Below are positions 61,898-64,000 of a stretch of 64,000 nt of DNA, one piece after another (the first letter of the stretch is position 1; every line of letters begins with the position of its first letter). The notes under the pieces were generated by a model. The model made no database searches and had not been told where the DNA came from. It saw only the letters and a list, made by a program, of their open reading frames with translations. The stretch is taken from contig DASVOE010000006.1 of assembly GCA_036383515.1 (NCBI GenBank), forward strand, positions 41,533-105,532, given 5' to 3'. The DNA comes from CADEDV01 sp036383515. GTDB lineage: Bacteria; Bacteroidota; Bacteroidia; Chitinophagales; Chitinophagaceae. The translations under genes were made by a program, and so were the position numbers.

Positions 61898-63664
61898 TTA
61901 TTTTCTTAACCTGAACGTTCCACTGATCGTTTGAAGGGGCGCCGTTGGTAAAGAATCCCTGAACTGACCTGAGAAACTTCCTTCATAAAATTGGCCTGCA
62001 GCCTGGGGAAAATTAGTGATCGTTACATTAAATGGCTGTACTAAAAATGGTCGCTGGAAATTATTTACCGATAACGTATTGATCGGGTAAACTCCTGCTG
62101 CAACCGGGCTCGTAAAATCAAAACTTATATAGGAAGACGTTGACCAGTTGCTACCCAGGATCCAGGTGGTAAATGGTGATGACCCCTGTGGATTAGTATA
62201 CGCCATTAATGAATCTGCCTGCAGGTTACTGGACAAACTAAAATTTGTTCCGTTCAATGTATAGTTGATATACTGTGCTGCTGAAACACCACAGGCAGTT
62301 ATTGTTCCGGCATTGGTTGCAGGAGATACAACGTTAATATTAGTGATAGTTCCCTGTTGCTGTGTTGCATTATCCACACCGGTTATATCACAATTTGCCG
62401 GGCTTGCAGCACACCGGGTAAAGGACAGAGAGAATTGGCCATTGTTATTCACATTAACATAGCTGGAGCGATCATCATAAGCGATAATAGCATACCCGTT
62501 TGTTACCGGTGCACCACTGCAATTCACAATACGGCCAGTGATCGTGACCAGCGAATTGCCTATGTTATTGATGGTAACTGTACCCAGGCTGGTATTTTGA
62601 GCATAAGGACCTATGTTCTGCATATAAACAGCATTGTTGCAGGGATCCAATACTTCCAGCAATAAAGATTCACTGGCAGGCACCAATCCATTTACTTGTC
62701 CTAATGAATCTGTATAGCCATAGCCTTGTGAGGCAAACCCTGCAGCCGTTCTTTTAATGCGAACCGGCACATGCACCAACGGAGATCCTTCATTATTCTT
62801 TAAGGTCATGGAAAGATTAATGGTTTGGCTACTGACATCGCAGTTCCAGAATGAAAAATGTTTTACCTGGCCTATATACTGTGTTCCGGTTTTGGTAGCT
62901 GTTCCCTCTTCTTTCCAGACACCGGTCTGCTCATCTACATACCATAAACTGATACTGGTTGGTGCTGTGGATTGAATGGAAGCTGCTATAGGCATGGTAA
63001 GTGTCGCCGTACTACCCGTTGCTATTTGTAATTTTTCACCGGCTGTTGATTCCAATTCCACTGCCATCATTCCATAGGAAGTCAGTATCACTCTTTTATT
63101 AGCAGCATCATTGGCCATAAATGAACCCGGCACCAACTGGCCAATATCTGATGCGGTAGGGTTTATAAAAGCAGCATATACATTTATAGTGCCGTTATAA
63201 CTTCCTCCTGTTTGTTTTATTACCGCATTGGAGGGTAACAATACTTTGGCTCCGTTGGTCAAAACTACTTCACCACCCGTGTTGCTGATGGTGCCTGTCA
63301 ATTCCTTTTCAATAAGTTTTATACTTATGTGGTTGGCCCCGGTAGTAGCCATAAAGCTGCGGTAGGCTTTAAAATACCCGGCTTTCTCTGCTGTTATCAA
63401 TGAAGTTTTTTTATCGAGGACAGCATTTACGATCCTGAAATATCCATCAGCATCTGTAATGGCTGTCTTCGATCCCGCTTTGATCATAACACCTGCGGCG
63501 GGTTGATCCATTTCATCTACAATGTTTCCCTGCACAGTCGCTGTTACCGGTGAAGGATCGTTATTGTTATTGCCATTTCCCCTGCTATAACTTGCTTCCT
63601 TCTGACATTGAAAAGATAGCAGCGAAAAAAAGACAAGAAGCAAGGATACGATGAATTTTTGCAT
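61898..63664 (-). CDS. Lipoprotein with carboxypeptidase-regulatory-like domain, function unknown
   Basis: A 588-residue lipoprotein. The signal MQKFIVSLLLVFFSLLSFQC provides the lipobox. Residues about 40-115 form a carboxypeptidase-D regulatory-like domain (TVQGNIVDEMDQPAAGVMIKAGS; TDADGYFRIVNAVL). The middle (about 120-320) has GGEVVLTNGAKVLLPSNAVIKQTGGSYNG and LWYVDEQTGVWKEEGTA, as in ZU5-like sandwiches. Further Ig-like repeats follow (VTITGRIVNCSGAPVTNGYAII). The start is taken at the Met after the in-frame upstream Met at 63706. Surface exposure and adhesion are possible; I see no catalytic motif. Confidence 0.8.
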   Translation of the reverse strand: MQKFIVSLLLVFFSLLSFQCQKEASYSRGNGNNNNDPSPVTATVQGNIVDEMDQPAAGVMIKAGSKTAITDADGYFRIVNAVLDKKTSLITAEKAGYFKAYRSFMATTGANHISIKLIEKELTGTISNTGGEVVLTNGAKVLLPSNAVIKQTGGSYNGTINVYAAFINPTASDIGQLVPGSFMANDAANKRVILTSYGMMAVELESTAGEKLQIATGSTATLTMPIAASIQSTAPTSISLWYVDEQTGVWKEEGTATKTGTQYIGQVKHFSFWNCDVSSQTINLSMTLKNNEGSPLVHVPVRIKRTAAGFASQGYGYTDSLGQVNGLVPASESLLLEVLDPCNNAVYMQNIGPYAQNTSLGTVTINNIGNSLVTITGRIVNCSGAPVTNGYAIIAYDDRSSYVNVNNNGQFSLSFTRCAASPANCDITGVDNATQQQGTITNINVVSPATNAGTITACGVSAAQYINYTLNGTNFSLSSNLQADSLMAYTNPQGSSPFTTWILGSNWSTSSYISFDFTSPVAAGVYPINTLSVNNFQRPFLVQPFNVTITNFPQAAGQFYEGSFSGQFRDSLPTAPLQTISGTFRLRK

Positions 63665-63781
63665 ACATAAGATTTTTATGGTTAATGTCTGAAGGCCCCT
63701 GAACACGCCAATTACACACCTATATACCCTGTTGCCCCCAAAAGGGTTGGGTAAAATGCAAAAAAAAGAGATATGCCGTAC

Positions 63782-64000
63782 TTAATATGTATTCCTGATG
63801 CCCAGCAAGAATTTTTCTATCGCCCGTCGTATATCCGTAACGGATGCCTGGTGATTATTGACAAGGGTTGAAAAAATCAACAGCTTACCTTTTTTGGTAT
63901 ATAAAAAACCGCTGAAGGCGACCACTCCTGAAAGGGTGCCTGTTTTGCCAAAAATAAAACCCGCTTCATTTTTATAATAACTGTTGATGGTGCCTTCACC
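63782..64000 (-). CDS. D-alanyl-D-alanine carboxypeptidase, S13/PBP4 type (partial, C-terminal end)
   Basis: Only about 72 C-terminal residues are inside the window. The frame reads GFIFGKTGTLSGVVAFSG, with the KTG box of penicillin-binding proteins, then LYTKKGKLLIFSTLVNNH and a C-terminal tail ending RNTY. This is the usual end of DacB/PBP4 (S13) enzymes, which trim peptidoglycan peptides. The stop is TAA at 63782-63784; the N-terminal part lies beyond the right edge. Confidence 0.88.
   Translation of the reverse strand, partial: GEGTINSYYKNEAGFIFGKTGTLSGVVAFSGFLYTKKGKLLIFSTLVNNHQASVTDIRRAIEKFLLGIRNTY

Overview
The window looks like chromosomal DNA of an AT-rich Bacteroidota bacterium, most likely Chitinophagaceae. 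This rests on three SusC/SusD pairs, a type IX secretion C-terminal sorting domain, many lipoproteins, TAnnTTTG-type -7 promoter elements, and the families present (YugP-like peptidase, DUF4907 with Kelch protein, NagZ/beta-lactamase fusion). The taxon is inferred from gene content only.

Positions 1-30500 form a large pectin utilisation locus, almost all on the minus strand. It encodes depolymerising enzymes (GH105, GH28, GH43, CE8 pectin methylesterase, CE12 rhamnogalacturonan acetylesterase, PL1 pectate lyase, an alpha/beta esterase), an outer-membrane SusC/SusD uptake pair with a surface lipoprotein, and a divergent LacI regulator. Two sugar catabolic modules sit inside it. One is an L-arabinose module (araB, araD, araA, aldose 1-epimerase, HAD phosphatase, sodium symporter). 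The other is a non-phosphorylative L-fucose (or L-rhamnose) module (mutarotase, FucP, dehydrogenase, lactonase, 2-keto-3-deoxy-fuconate dehydrogenase, FAH hydrolase) that lacks its sugar-acid dehydratase in this window. Three copies of a LacI-type operator stand upstream of GH28, the esterase and susC, each 36-38 bp upstream of a -7-like element.

Positions 30500-33700 hold an unknown secreted protein divergent from a LytS-type histidine kinase and LytTR response regulator. The region between and within them carries seven LytTR-like boxes in three groups with 20-21 bp spacing. Two further SusC/SusD pairs without enzymes follow (33800-43370).

Positions 43480-64000 are mostly housekeeping: zinc metallopeptidase, radA, comF, a beta-helix lipoprotein, DUF4907 and Kelch/T9SS proteins, glutathione peroxidase, a ParE-type toxin-antitoxin pair, holB, ricT, a NagZ-beta-lactamase fusion, mutL, an ECF sigma factor with a membrane-anchored partner, a lipoprotein, and the end of a D-Ala-D-Ala carboxypeptidase gene. 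An orphan intrinsic terminator before radA suggests an unannotated small RNA. I saw no tRNA, rRNA, CRISPR array or insertion sequence.
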